Below, one piece after another: positions 6,080 through 13,413 of a stretch of 16,420 nucleotides of DNA. The position numbers and the translations under genes are program-made. The notes under the pieces are model-generated. The model did no database searches, was not told where the DNA came from, and saw nothing but the letters and a program-made list of their open reading frames with translations. The stretch covers positions 1 through 16,420 of the forward strand of contig CAJGCK010000027.1 in NCBI GenBank assembly GCA_904501795.1, written 5' to 3'. Positions within the stretch are counted from its first letter, which is position 1; each line of letters starts with the position of its first letter. The stretch is from an uncultured Clostridia bacterium. GTDB lineage: Bacteria > Bacillota > Clostridia > Christensenellales > Borkfalkiaceae.

Positions 6080-7093
6080 TTAGTTCTCCGCCAACGTTTT
6101 TGAAATGTTTTTGCTTATATTCTCGGTGATAGGCAAATTTGCGTACGAAACGGCTTGAAGCACCGCGTTTTTAAACGCCGTTGCCTTTGACGAGCCGTGC
6201 GCTTTAACTACCACCTTTTCTACGCCGAGAAACAACGCGCCACCGTTATTGTTGTAATCTAGTTTGGCGCGAATTTCGCTAAATTCGCTCTTTAACAACA
6301 TTCCACCGATTTTGCCTTTTAACGACGAATAAATTTTTTGTTTTAGTAATTTAAGAAGGGTTGAAATACCGCCTTCTAACGATTTTAGCGCAACGTTTCC
6401 GCTAAACCCGTCCGCTACAACGACGTCCACTTCCCCACTCAATATATCACGCGCTTCAATATTGCCGACAAAGTTAATTTCCTTCATATCTTTTAGCATA
6501 GGGAATACTTCGTGGTTTAACGCGTTACCCTTTTCGTCTTCCGTACCGTTAGAAAGAAGTGCAACTTTTGGATTTTCTACGCCTAATTGTTTAACGTATT
6601 CACTGCCCATTAGCGCAAACTGACACAAATTAACGCTCTTACAGTCAGCATTTGCGCCTGCGTCTAAAAGCAATACGTTTTTTCCGTCGATAATGGTGGG
6701 AAGTATCGGCGCTAAAGCAGGTCTTACAACGCCTTTTATTCTGCCGAGTTTAAGAGTCGCGCCAACTAGCACTGCGCCCGTAGACCCCGCCGAAACAAAC
6801 GCTTTTGCGTCCAAATTTTCTTTTAATTCCTTAAAAGCTACGTTTATACTTGAATTTAGTTTTCTTCTAATAGCAAGCGTGGGCTCTTCTTCACAAGTGA
6901 TAACTTCATCCGCGTTTAGTATCTCTACCCTTTGCTTGTCGAACGAATACTTTTCAAGTTCGGATTTTATTACTTGCTCCTTACCCACTAAAACCGCGGT
7001 AAACCCGTCTTTTTCGTTCACCGCCGATATTGTGCCTTCTATTATTTGTTCGGGAGAATTATCGCCACCGAACGCGTCTATCAAAATCTTCAT
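6080..7093 (-). CDS. plsX: Phosphate acyltransferase PlsX
   Basis: PlsX makes acyl-phosphate from acyl-ACP and inorganic phosphate, the first step of the PlsX/PlsY route to phosphatidic acid. It is a peripheral membrane enzyme. The 337-residue protein (usual length about 330-340) has the family N-terminus MKILIDAFGGDNSPE, the motif SAGSTGAVLVGATLKLGRI at 101-119, GVVRPALAPILPT at 121-133, LLDAGANADCK at 142-152, NGTEDEKGN at 182-190 and VADGFSGNVALKSLEG in the C-terminal third. The start at 7093 is supported by GAAGGAAG five to six bases upstream. It follows asnS by 13 bases and precedes rnc by 5, so the three are surely co-transcribed. The usual fab neighbours (fapR, fabD, fabG, acpP) are missing around it. 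Confidence 0.96.
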   Translation of the reverse strand: MKILIDAFGGDNSPEQIIEGTISAVNEKDGFTAVLVGKEQVIKSELEKYSFDKQRVEILNADEVITCEEEPTLAIRRKLNSSINVAFKELKENLDAKAFVSAGSTGAVLVGATLKLGRIKGVVRPALAPILPTIIDGKNVLLLDAGANADCKSVNLCQFALMGSEYVKQLGVENPKVALLSNGTEDEKGNALNHEVFPMLKDMKEINFVGNIEARDILSGEVDVVVADGFSGNVALKSLEGGISTLLKLLKQKIYSSLKGKIGGMLLKSEFSEIRAKLDYNNNGGALFLGVEKVVVKAHGSSKATAFKNAVLQAVSYANLPITENISKNISKTLAEN

Positions 7094-7106
7094 AATCTTC
7101 CTTCGT

Positions 7107-8498
7107 TTAGTTTTCTAGAGTGCCTACTGTCCTTGGGAACGGCAACACGTCTCTAATATTGGTAATACCCGTTAAATACATAACCATTCTTTCAAAACCT
7201 AAGCCAAAGCCAGAGTGTATTACTCCGCCGTATTTTCTCAAATCTAGATAAGAACGATAGTCTTCGGCGTTAAGCGAACATTCGCTCATACGTTTTTCTA
7301 AAAGGTCTAGTCTTTCTTCCCTTTGGCTACCGCCTATAAGTTCGCCGATACCTGGAACTAAAAGGTCTGCCGCCGCAACCGTTTTTCCGTCGTCGTTTAG
7401 TCGCATATAGAACGCCTTGATTTCCTTGGGATAGTCGGTTAAGAAAACGGGTTTTTTGAACACTTCTTCCGTTATGTAACGCTCGTGTTCACTTTGAAGA
7501 TCTACACCCCAGTAAACAGGCGCTTCAAAACGGTCTTTCACCTTTTCTAAAATCCCAATCGCTTCGGTATAAGTTAGGCGAACGAACTCGCTATTTTTTA
7601 CGTTGTTCAAACGGTCTAATAGTTTGTTGTCGATAAACCTATTCAAAAAATCTAATTCTTCGGGACAAGTCTTCATAACGTAGTCGATAACGTATTTAAC
7701 CATCGCTTCCGCACAGTCCATATCCCCTGCTAAATCGGTAAACGCAAGTTCGGGCTCTATCATCCAAAACTCCGCCGCGTGACGAACGGTGTTAGAGTGT
7801 TCCGCCCTAAAAGTCGGGCCGAAAGTATACACGTTGCCGAAAGCCATAGCAAAATTTTCAACGTCTAACTGACCCGATACGGTTAGGCTTGCCTTTTTAC
7901 CAAAAAAGTCTTGTTTATAATCAACCCCGTTTTCGTTAGAAGGAACTTTTTCTAAATCTAACGTGGTAACTTGGAACATCGCTCCCGCGCCTTCACAGTC
8001 ACTACCCGTTATGATAGGAGTATGAACGTAAACGAAACCACGGCTGTTGAAAAAACTGTGTATAGCGAAAGACGCTTGGCTTCTTATTTTAAACACCGCG
8101 TTAAAGGTGTTGGTTCTAGGACGCAAATGCGCTATCGTTCTTAAAAACTCTAACGAGTGCCTTTTCTTTTGTAACGGATAATCAGGCGTAGAAGTTCCAA
8201 GCACTTCTATTTCGGTTGCGTGAATTTCAAACGGTTGCTTGTTCTCGGGAGTTAAAAGCAAGTTGCCCGTAACCTTAAGACAAGCGCCTACGTTTTGTTT
8301 GGCTATTGTTTCATAATTTGAAATCTTAGCGCTGTCGAAAACTATTTGGCAGTTTTTAAAAAACGACCCGTCGTTTAACTCTATAAAACCAAACGTTTTA
8401 GAGTCCCTTACGGTCTTAACCCAACCGCACACCGTAACGCTTTGGTCTTTGAAGGATTCTGGATTGCTAAAAATTTTTTGTAAACAAATTCTTTCCAT
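7107..8498 (-). CDS. asnS: Asparaginyl-tRNA synthetase
   Basis: This class II synthetase charges tRNA-Asn with asparagine. With the start at 8498 it has 463 residues, matching the usual size (E. coli 466). An OB-fold anticodon-binding domain occupies about 17-100 (VTVCGWVKTVRDSKTFGFIE). The catalytic core follows, with DCEGAGAMFQV at 167-177, motif 2 FRAEHSNTVRHAAEF at 230-244, GELIGGSQRE at 385-394 and motif 3 FGLGFERMVMYLTG at 431-444. AsnRS is preferred over AspRS because of EGAGAMFQV, the HAAEFWMIEPE run and the overall length. ATG at 8498 is preceded by a good AAGGTGA site. A longer in-frame reading up to 8567 would start inside the promoter and is rejected. Its own promoter lies at 8539-8567, and it leads the asnS-plsX-rnc-smc-ftsY operon. 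No T-box fits in the leader of about 34 bases. Confidence 0.96.
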   Translation of the reverse strand: MERICLQKIFSNPESFKDQSVTVCGWVKTVRDSKTFGFIELNDGSFFKNCQIVFDSAKISNYETIAKQNVGACLKVTGNLLLTPENKQPFEIHATEIEVLGTSTPDYPLQKKRHSLEFLRTIAHLRPRTNTFNAVFKIRSQASFAIHSFFNSRGFVYVHTPIITGSDCEGAGAMFQVTTLDLEKVPSNENGVDYKQDFFGKKASLTVSGQLDVENFAMAFGNVYTFGPTFRAEHSNTVRHAAEFWMIEPELAFTDLAGDMDCAEAMVKYVIDYVMKTCPEELDFLNRFIDNKLLDRLNNVKNSEFVRLTYTEAIGILEKVKDRFEAPVYWGVDLQSEHERYITEEVFKKPVFLTDYPKEIKAFYMRLNDDGKTVAAADLLVPGIGELIGGSQREERLDLLEKRMSECSLNAEDYRSYLDLRKYGGVIHSGFGLGFERMVMYLTGITNIRDVLPFPRTVGTLEN

Positions 8499-8503
8499 AA
8501 TTT

Positions 8504-8510
8504 TCACCTT
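8504..8510 (-). promoter_or_regulatory. Ribosome binding site fixing the asnS start
   Basis: TCACCTT on plus (AAGGTGA read on minus) is 5 bases from the ATG at 8498. It matches the anti-Shine-Dalgarno sequence well and settles the start at 8498 rather than at an in-frame codon further upstream. Confidence 0.8.
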
Positions 8511-8538
8511 TATTTTGGTATTTTTTAAACTCTTATCC

Positions 8539-8567
8539 ATTATACCAAATTTACCGCCTTTTATCAA
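8539..8567 (-). promoter_or_regulatory. Sigma-A promoter for the asnS-plsX-rnc-smc-ftsY operon
   Basis: On the minus strand, TTGATA (8567-8562) is followed by a 17-base spacer and TATAAT (8544-8539), one mismatch from consensus overall. The predicted start is near 8532, giving a leader of about 34 bases. The promoter lies just downstream of the terminator that ends the preceding operon, so the two transcription units are cleanly separated. Confidence 0.82.
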
Positions 8568-8592
8568 GTTTTTTTTAATCTTTTTTACTTTA

Positions 8593-8627
8593 TAAGTAAA
8601 AAAACCGCAACCATTCGTTGCGGTTTT
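8593..8627 (-). terminator. Intrinsic terminator after the NSS transporter gene
   Basis: Eleven-bp perfect arms at 8601-8611 (AAAACCGCAAC) and 8617-8627 surround the 5-base loop CATTC. Read on minus, the GC-rich stem runs into a T tract (TTTTTTTACTT). It lies 19 bases past the transporter stop at 8646 and ends the dgt-to-transporter operon. T residues on the other side could also stop plus-strand transcription. Confidence 0.88.
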
Positions 8628-8645
8628 TATCTAACGTTTATTCTG

Positions 8646-10139
8646 TTATATCTCGTCGGCGTTAATACCGGTGTCTTTCTTGTACAAAAGCAAATAGTAA
8701 ACGGCAACTAGCACGGCTATTATTCCAAAGCCTATTAGTACTATTGCAAGACCGCTAACGGAGAATGTTCCACCCGGGAATACCGTATCCTTAACGCCGA
8801 AAATTTCTACTACTAGTATTAAAAGCGGGGTTATAAACTTGCTCATCACAATAAATACATACTTAAACCAACCTAGTTTAGTTCCGCTCTCTTCTATTTC
8901 TTCAGCGGACTTTTTAGCGCCGATTATCCAACCTACCGTTATACATATTACAAAGGCTGCAACTGGCATGAACACTATATTTGCTAGGCTGTCTAATAAT
9001 TCAAATAGGCTTATGCCTAGTATTTGAATAGTAAGCGTTCCACTATACAGTTGACCTATAGAAAAGGCGACCGCAATTGAAATTAAAAATGCAACGAGCG
9101 TTACGATAGAAGACGCAACTTTTCGTTTGATTTTAAATTTTTGAATAACGAACTGCGACGCAACTTCGAGAATAGAAATTACTGAAGTTACCGCTGCGAT
9201 AACCACCATCGCAAAGAACATAAAAGATACTATCATACCAAACACGCCCATGCTAGAAAAAACCTTTGGGAGAGTGGTGAATAATAGTGACATTCCGTCC
9301 ATTTGAAGTGTGCTTAAATTTTCACCCGCAACGGCTGCATAGTGGAATACCGACGGGAATATTGCAAGCCCCGCAAAAAGCGCAACAGCAGTGTCGAAAA
9401 CACATATCATCGCGGTGGATTTTCCAAGATTAACTTCTTTACCCGTATACGAGCCGTAAACCATCATAGCACCCATACCGAGTGACAACGAATAGAACGC
9501 CTGACCCATGGCGGCCAAAATAACTTTGAAACTTATTTTTGAAAAGTCAGGGAGTAGATAGTATTGCAAACCTTCGGCAACGCCTGGGCCTTGACAAAGG
9601 GATATAACCACAACTACTAAAAGCAATATAAATAGTACGGGCATAAGCACTTTCGAAAACTTTTCTATTCCATCTTTTATACCGCCTATGATTATTATTA
9701 GAGCAAATATTGCAAACAACGCAGTGCAACCTATAACCAACCAGTAATTAGAAGTAAATCCCGCAAAGTTTTCATTACCAAAGAACGAGCCGACAGAGTA
9801 TTTAGCAGTGTATCCACCAAGCACTAAATAATAACAAGATATTAGGAAAGAACAAGTAATAACGAGTAACCCTACCCAACCCAAATGCTTGTTAGCCTTT
9901 TTAAACGCGGTGACGGGGTTTGCCGAAGCGCGCCTACCTAAAAATATTTCGCACATCATTGCGATAACGCCTATAAACAAAACGCAAAGTATGTAAACGA
10001 AAACGAATGCTCCGCCTCCGTAATTTGCGGTTTTGAACGGGAAAGACCATAAATTTCCTAAACCTATAGAAGAACCTGCGGCGGCAAGTATAAAGCCTAT
10101 ACCACTCGTAAATCCTTTTTTCTTTTGACTAATTTGCAT
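8646..10139 (-). CDS. Sodium-dependent transporter, neurotransmitter:sodium symporter (SNF) family
   Basis: This is an inner-membrane protein of 497 residues with about 12 hydrophobic segments and the LeuT-type fold, expected to import an amino acid or related amine with sodium. Segment 1 holds the family hallmark GFILAAAGSSIGLGNLWSFP (15-34), with the unwound GLGN stretch, followed by NYGGGAFVFVYI (39-50). Segment 6 carries AFYSLSLGMGAMMVYGSY, the counterpart of the LeuT substrate-site helix, and segment 8 carries FFAMVVIAAVTSVISILE. In LeuT and most relatives the first motif reads R-F-P; here the position of the outer-gate arginine is Ser32. Substrate cannot be told from sequence. ATG at 10139 has AAAGGGAAA upstream. 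It follows the zinc-ribbon gene by 18 bases and is the last gene before a strong terminator, so it is probably expressed with the replication/transcription operon, an uncommon partner for these genes. Confidence 0.92.
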   Translation of the reverse strand: MQISQKKKGFTSGIGFILAAAGSSIGLGNLWSFPFKTANYGGGAFVFVYILCVLFIGVIAMMCEIFLGRRASANPVTAFKKANKHLGWVGLLVITCSFLISCYYLVLGGYTAKYSVGSFFGNENFAGFTSNYWLVIGCTALFAIFALIIIIGGIKDGIEKFSKVLMPVLFILLLVVVVISLCQGPGVAEGLQYYLLPDFSKISFKVILAAMGQAFYSLSLGMGAMMVYGSYTGKEVNLGKSTAMICVFDTAVALFAGLAIFPSVFHYAAVAGENLSTLQMDGMSLLFTTLPKVFSSMGVFGMIVSFMFFAMVVIAAVTSVISILEVASQFVIQKFKIKRKVASSIVTLVAFLISIAVAFSIGQLYSGTLTIQILGISLFELLDSLANIVFMPVAAFVICITVGWIIGAKKSAEEIEESGTKLGWFKYVFIVMSKFITPLLILVVEIFGVKDTVFPGGTFSVSGLAIVLIGFGIIAVLVAVYYLLLYKKDTGINADEI

Positions 10140-10157
10140 AATAAATTTTCCCTTTTA

Positions 10158-10856
10158 TTATTTTTTGTAAAGCAAACGCTTGCACTGATCACACTCTATA
10201 ACTACACCGTTTTTAAGTTCGGACAAATCTTTTAGAGATAGTTCCATATTACAATAACCGCAAACCCTATCGGTCACTTCATATAACACGGGGAAAATTT
10301 TGTCGTTTCTACGCTTTAAATATTTTTCCATTAAAGAAGCGTCCGATATAGTTTTATTTATTTCGGCAAGTTGACTTTTAATCGAAGTCATTTGCTCGTT
10401 TTTAGAGTTCTTTAATAGATTGTACTTTTCTCCGCTTTCCTTGTATTGAATTTGCGCTTTTTTAGTCGTTTCTCTAATCTCTTTATACTCTTTCAAAACG
10501 GCTTGGATTTCGTTATAAATTTTATCAGCGTCCGCCGTCAAAAGTTTTATTTTTGAAAGCAGTTCTTCTATTTTTTTGATTAAAAAAGATATTTCCTTTT
10601 CGTCTTCTGCCGATTTAGTTGCCTTTTCAAACTCTTTTTCTTGTTCCTTAAAAGCATCTAACTGTTTGTTCACCCTTTCAAAGTTGGCAATAAGTTCAGA
10701 AGCTTTTAAATCTAACTTATTAACGTTATCCGCAACGCCTGCAAGATATTTTTCCGCAGACTTTGCTTTTTTTCTTTCTTCGCTGTTTAAAAGTTCGGTT
10801 TCAATTTCTTTTAATTGCTTGTCAATCTCTTGGTACTTTAACAGTTTTTGTATCAT
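10158..10856 (-). CDS. Coiled-coil C4-type zinc-ribbon protein
   Basis: This 232-residue cytoplasmic protein is mostly a long, charged alpha-helical coiled coil (about 5-180). A C-terminal zinc ribbon follows, with two cysteine pairs, C199-x2-C202 (RVCGYC) and C222-x2-C225 (CDQC), about 20 residues apart. This is the architecture of the zf-RING_7 (CT398-like) family, which in Clostridia is regularly encoded next to the NIF3-like gene, as it is here. Its molecular role is not established; a nucleic-acid or protein-binding function is only a guess from the ribbon. ATG at 10856 has an excellent AGGAGAG site, 6 bases away, that overlaps the stop codon (TAG) of the upstream NIF3 gene. The gap between the two is 11 bases, so they are co-translated. 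Confidence 0.88.
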   Translation of the reverse strand: MIQKLLKYQEIDKQLKEIETELLNSEERKKAKSAEKYLAGVADNVNKLDLKASELIANFERVNKQLDAFKEQEKEFEKATKSAEDEKEISFLIKKIEELLSKIKLLTADADKIYNEIQAVLKEYKEIRETTKKAQIQYKESGEKYNLLKNSKNEQMTSIKSQLAEINKTISDASLMEKYLKRRNDKIFPVLYEVTDRVCGYCNMELSLKDLSELKNGVVIECDQCKRLLYKK

Positions 10857-10867
10857 TTTTATCTCTC

Positions 10868-11656
10868 CTATCTGTATCTTTTATCGTCCAAATACACGGT
10901 TTTAATTTGTCCGTTTAGTTGATTTTTAACCCTTTCATAATAGCGGTTAAACCCATATTCTTCCGCTACGTAATGGGGCAACACCATTACTTTTTTACCC
11001 ATATCAATCAGCCCCTTTATTTCATGATGAGCAAGGTCTGACGTGACGATTAGGTCGGCATTGGTTTTGCCGTTTTTAACCGCAGTCAAAGCTTCGTTGC
11101 CACCCGAACCGCAAAAAGATGCAATCTTATGCACTTCACCTTTGCCGTAAGTAAGAATTTTAGTAGTTGAAAAATATTTTTTCATTTTTGCGGTCAACTG
11201 ACCTAAAGTAGTTGTTTCAACGCTAAATTCTCTGCCGTAACCTTCTTTTTCGCTTATGGCGTCGATTATTTTATAACTTTCCGCCCCCAAACGTTCCGCT
11301 AGACAGTGGTCTATACCGCCGTCCGCTACGTCTAAGTTAAGATGCATTGAAACAACGGTTATTCCCTTATCTACACATCTCATAAGCGGATATTCTAACG
11401 GTGATTGAACGGATAACGTGCTTATCGGTTTATATATCACGGGGTGATGCGTTACTATAACGTTGCATTTTTCCCTTTCGGCTTTAATTACCGCTTCTTT
11501 GCTTAAATCGAGCGAAAAAACCGCTCCACTCACTTTTTCACAACAATTTATTAAAATTCCGCTGTTGTCGTAACAGCCTTTTTCAATCATTTTTTGACTT
11601 AAAGTCAACGGTGCGTAAGCGTTCAACACCGAAAAAAAGTCTTTTAGGCTATACAT
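10868..11656 (-). CDS. NIF3/YqfO family dinuclear metal-binding protein
   Basis: This 262-residue protein has the metal-ligand pattern of the NIF3 (DUF34) family. DNSG appears near the N-terminus (30-33), followed by VTHHPVIYKP (68-77, H70 and H71), VSMHLNLDVADGG (102-114, H105 and D109), then TSDLAHHE and VLPHYVAEEYGF near the C-terminus. These proteins form toroidal hexamers with two metals per subunit. They are often annotated as GTP cyclohydrolase 1 type 2 homologues, but the true reaction is unsettled. It is the short form, lacking the inserted PII-like domain seen in the longer B. subtilis YqfO. It overlaps the trmK end by 8 bases (start and stop interlock in ATGTATAG), and AAGAGG lies 12 bases upstream inside trmK, so translational coupling is likely. 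The trmK-nif3 pair is common in Firmicutes. Confidence 0.92.
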   Translation of the reverse strand: MYSLKDFFSVLNAYAPLTLSQKMIEKGCYDNSGILINCCEKVSGAVFSLDLSKEAVIKAEREKCNVIVTHHPVIYKPISTLSVQSPLEYPLMRCVDKGITVVSMHLNLDVADGGIDHCLAERLGAESYKIIDAISEKEGYGREFSVETTTLGQLTAKMKKYFSTTKILTYGKGEVHKIASFCGSGGNEALTAVKNGKTNADLIVTSDLAHHEIKGLIDMGKKVMVLPHYVAEEYGFNRYYERVKNQLNGQIKTVYLDDKRYR

Positions 11657-12290
11657 ACTTTTTTAAAACCTCTTGCTTTTTTTGTAGTTTTTTTTGTGTT
11701 TCGAAATCTATTTTGCCCGTGCTTAAAATCTTATCTATTCGCTTTATCTCTTGCCTATTCCTTTCAAGAAAATCGGCTGATTTTTCTTCTAAATTCGTCT
11801 TTCCCAAAAGGATTTGTTCATCCGTTAACGTTTGCTCGCCTTTGTCTATAACCAACAAATCGTAAAACTTCCCACCGTCTTCAAAACAAAAATCTTTGTT
11901 TATTTTATAACCCGTTGCGGTTAGAAAAAGCCTTACTTTATCTACGTTTTTCATAGGTTGCAAAACTAATTTGTCTGGCAAAATAACGGCGGACGACAGT
12001 ATAGAAATTATTTCTTCACCGCCCATTCCCGCAATTAAAACTAGATCAATCGGTGGCAATTTTTCTAGCCCGTTAGACACGATTGCCTGCGCTCTACCCT
12101 GCGAAATTTCTTCCTTTAACAAGTCTTTTGCTTTGTTTAAACACTTTTCGCTAACGTCCGAAACGATTGCCTTTTCGCACTTATCGGCATCTAACATGCC
12201 CTTGGCTACATAGCCGTGATCACAACCCACGTCCGCAAAAACGCGACATTTTTCTAAGTTTAATAATATTGTTTCTAAACGTTTGGTCAT
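11649..12290 (-). CDS. trmK: tRNA (adenine(22)-N1)-methyltransferase TrmK
   Basis: TrmK methylates N1 of A22 in the D-arm of bacterial tRNAs using S-adenosylmethionine. The 213-residue protein begins MTKRLETILLNLEKC and then shows the SAM-binding motif I FADVGCDHGYVAKGML (18-33). The next acidic strand is IVSDVSEKCLNKA (42-54) and the family-specific IAGMGGEEIISIL is at 86-98. A charged, helical C-terminal part (about 150-213, rich in K, E and Q) matches the coiled-coil-like extension of TrmK proteins. The start is 4 bases after the rpoD stop, with no clear Shine-Dalgarno sequence, so it probably relies on ribosomes finishing rpoD. The gene ends inside the NIF3 start. The placement rpoD-trmK-nif3 is a conserved Firmicutes arrangement and supports the call. 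Confidence 0.93.
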   Translation of the reverse strand: MTKRLETILLNLEKCRVFADVGCDHGYVAKGMLDADKCEKAIVSDVSEKCLNKAKDLLKEEISQGRAQAIVSNGLEKLPPIDLVLIAGMGGEEIISILSSAVILPDKLVLQPMKNVDKVRLFLTATGYKINKDFCFEDGGKFYDLLVIDKGEQTLTDEQILLGKTNLEEKSADFLERNRQEIKRIDKILSTGKIDFETQKKLQKKQEVLKKYV

Positions 12291-12294
12291 GCTT

Positions 12295-13386
12295 TTATTC
12301 TAAATAGTCTTTCAATCGTTTACTGCGACTTGGATGACGCAATTTTCTTAACGCTTTTGCTTCTATTTGTCTAATTCTTTCACGAGTTACGTTGAATTCT
12401 TTACCAACTTCTTCCAAAGTCCTTGGTCTACCGTCGTCTAATCCGTAACGAAGGCGCAACACCTTCTCTTCCCTAGGCGTCAACGTGTCTAACACGCCGA
12501 TAAGTTGTTCTTTAAGCATAGCGAAAGATACCGCGTCGGTAGGAGCGGTGCTATCTTCGTCTTCAATAAAGTCGGAAAGATGGCTGTCTTCTTCTTCACC
12601 GATAGGCGTTTCTAATGAAACGGGGTCTTGTGCTATTTTTTGTATTTCGCGAACCTTTTCTTCGGTAATGCCCATTTCCGTGGCGATTTCTTCAGCGTTA
12701 GGCTCTCTACCCAAGTCTAAAAGAAGTCTACGTGAAATCCTTATTAATTTGTTTATCGTTTCTACCATGTGGACGGGAATACGAATAGTTCTCGCTTGGT
12801 CGGCGATTGCACGTGTTATGGCTTGTCTTATCCACCACGTTGCGTAGGTCGAAAACTTAAAGCCCTTTTGATAGTCGAATTTTTCTACCGCTTTCATTAA
12901 CCCTAGATTGCCTTCTTGAATTAAGTCCAAAAACTGCATACCCCTACCCATATATCGTTTCGCAATTGAAACAACCAAACGCAAGTTGGCTTCGGATAGC
13001 GCGCGTTTTGCTATTTCATCGCCTTCCATCATGCGCTTTGCAAGTTCGGTTTCTTCCTCGGGTTGCAACAAAGGATATTTACCTATATCTTTTAGATACA
13101 TCTTAACGGGGTCGTCCATACTCACTTCTTTGAGTATTTCATCGTACAAGAACTTTTCTCTCTCGTATTCGTTTATGATTTGTATACCCGAATTGTCTAG
13201 CGTTTTATAAATCTCTTCTAGTTCGCTTGGCGTGGCTTGAATTTTTTCAAGTTTATCGAACAAGGTCTCGGTAGTAATGCTACCGCTTTTCTTAAATTCG
13301 ATAATAATATTCCCTACGATATTATTAAGTTGTTCGGTATGTTCGTCTATTACCGGTACGTTTGCGTTATTTTCGAATTCGTTCAT
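12295..13386 (-). CDS. rpoD: RNA polymerase primary sigma factor (SigA/RpoD)
   Basis: This is the housekeeping sigma factor; it directs RNA polymerase to promoters such as those seen at 163-191 and 8539-8567. In 363 residues the domains are: region 1.1 (about 20-85, short as in Firmicutes), region 1.2 DDPVKMYLKDIG (91-102), region 2 NLRLVVSIAKRY to QAITRAIADQART (134-200, including DLIQEGNLGLMKA and the -10 melting part FSTYATWWIRQA), region 3 IRIPVHMVETINKL to about 275, and region 4 with RLRYGLDD, RTLEEVGKEFNVTRERIRQ (322-340) and EAKALRKLRHP (342-352). These are primary-sigma hallmarks, not those of an alternative factor. AAAGGAG lies 13 bases from the ATG, a long spacing, but no nearer start exists. 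It is 27 bases after dnaG and 4 before trmK. Confidence 0.97.
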   Translation of the reverse strand: MNEFENNANVPVIDEHTEQLNNIVGNIIIEFKKSGSITTETLFDKLEKIQATPSELEEIYKTLDNSGIQIINEYEREKFLYDEILKEVSMDDPVKMYLKDIGKYPLLQPEEETELAKRMMEGDEIAKRALSEANLRLVVSIAKRYMGRGMQFLDLIQEGNLGLMKAVEKFDYQKGFKFSTYATWWIRQAITRAIADQARTIRIPVHMVETINKLIRISRRLLLDLGREPNAEEIATEMGITEEKVREIQKIAQDPVSLETPIGEEEDSHLSDFIEDEDSTAPTDAVSFAMLKEQLIGVLDTLTPREEKVLRLRYGLDDGRPRTLEEVGKEFNVTRERIRQIEAKALRKLRHPSRSKRLKDYLE

Positions 13387-13399
13387 ATTATCTATTTTT

Positions 13400-13406
13400 C
13401 TCCTTT
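13400..13406 (-). promoter_or_regulatory. Strong but distant ribosome binding site of rpoD
   Basis: AAAGGAG on the minus strand (13406-13400) is a near-perfect anti-Shine-Dalgarno match, but it lies 13 bases from the ATG at 13386, more than the usual 5-9. No alternative start codon lies closer, and the next methionine is residue 90, after region 1.1. Confidence 0.55.
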
Positions 13407-13413
13407 GCTTGCC

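Noticed and set aside
8499..8567. N-terminal extension of asnS by 23 codons
   Set aside because: The extension would begin at the -35 box and contain the -10 box of a near-consensus promoter. A good ribosome binding site and the family-like N-terminus support the start at 8498.
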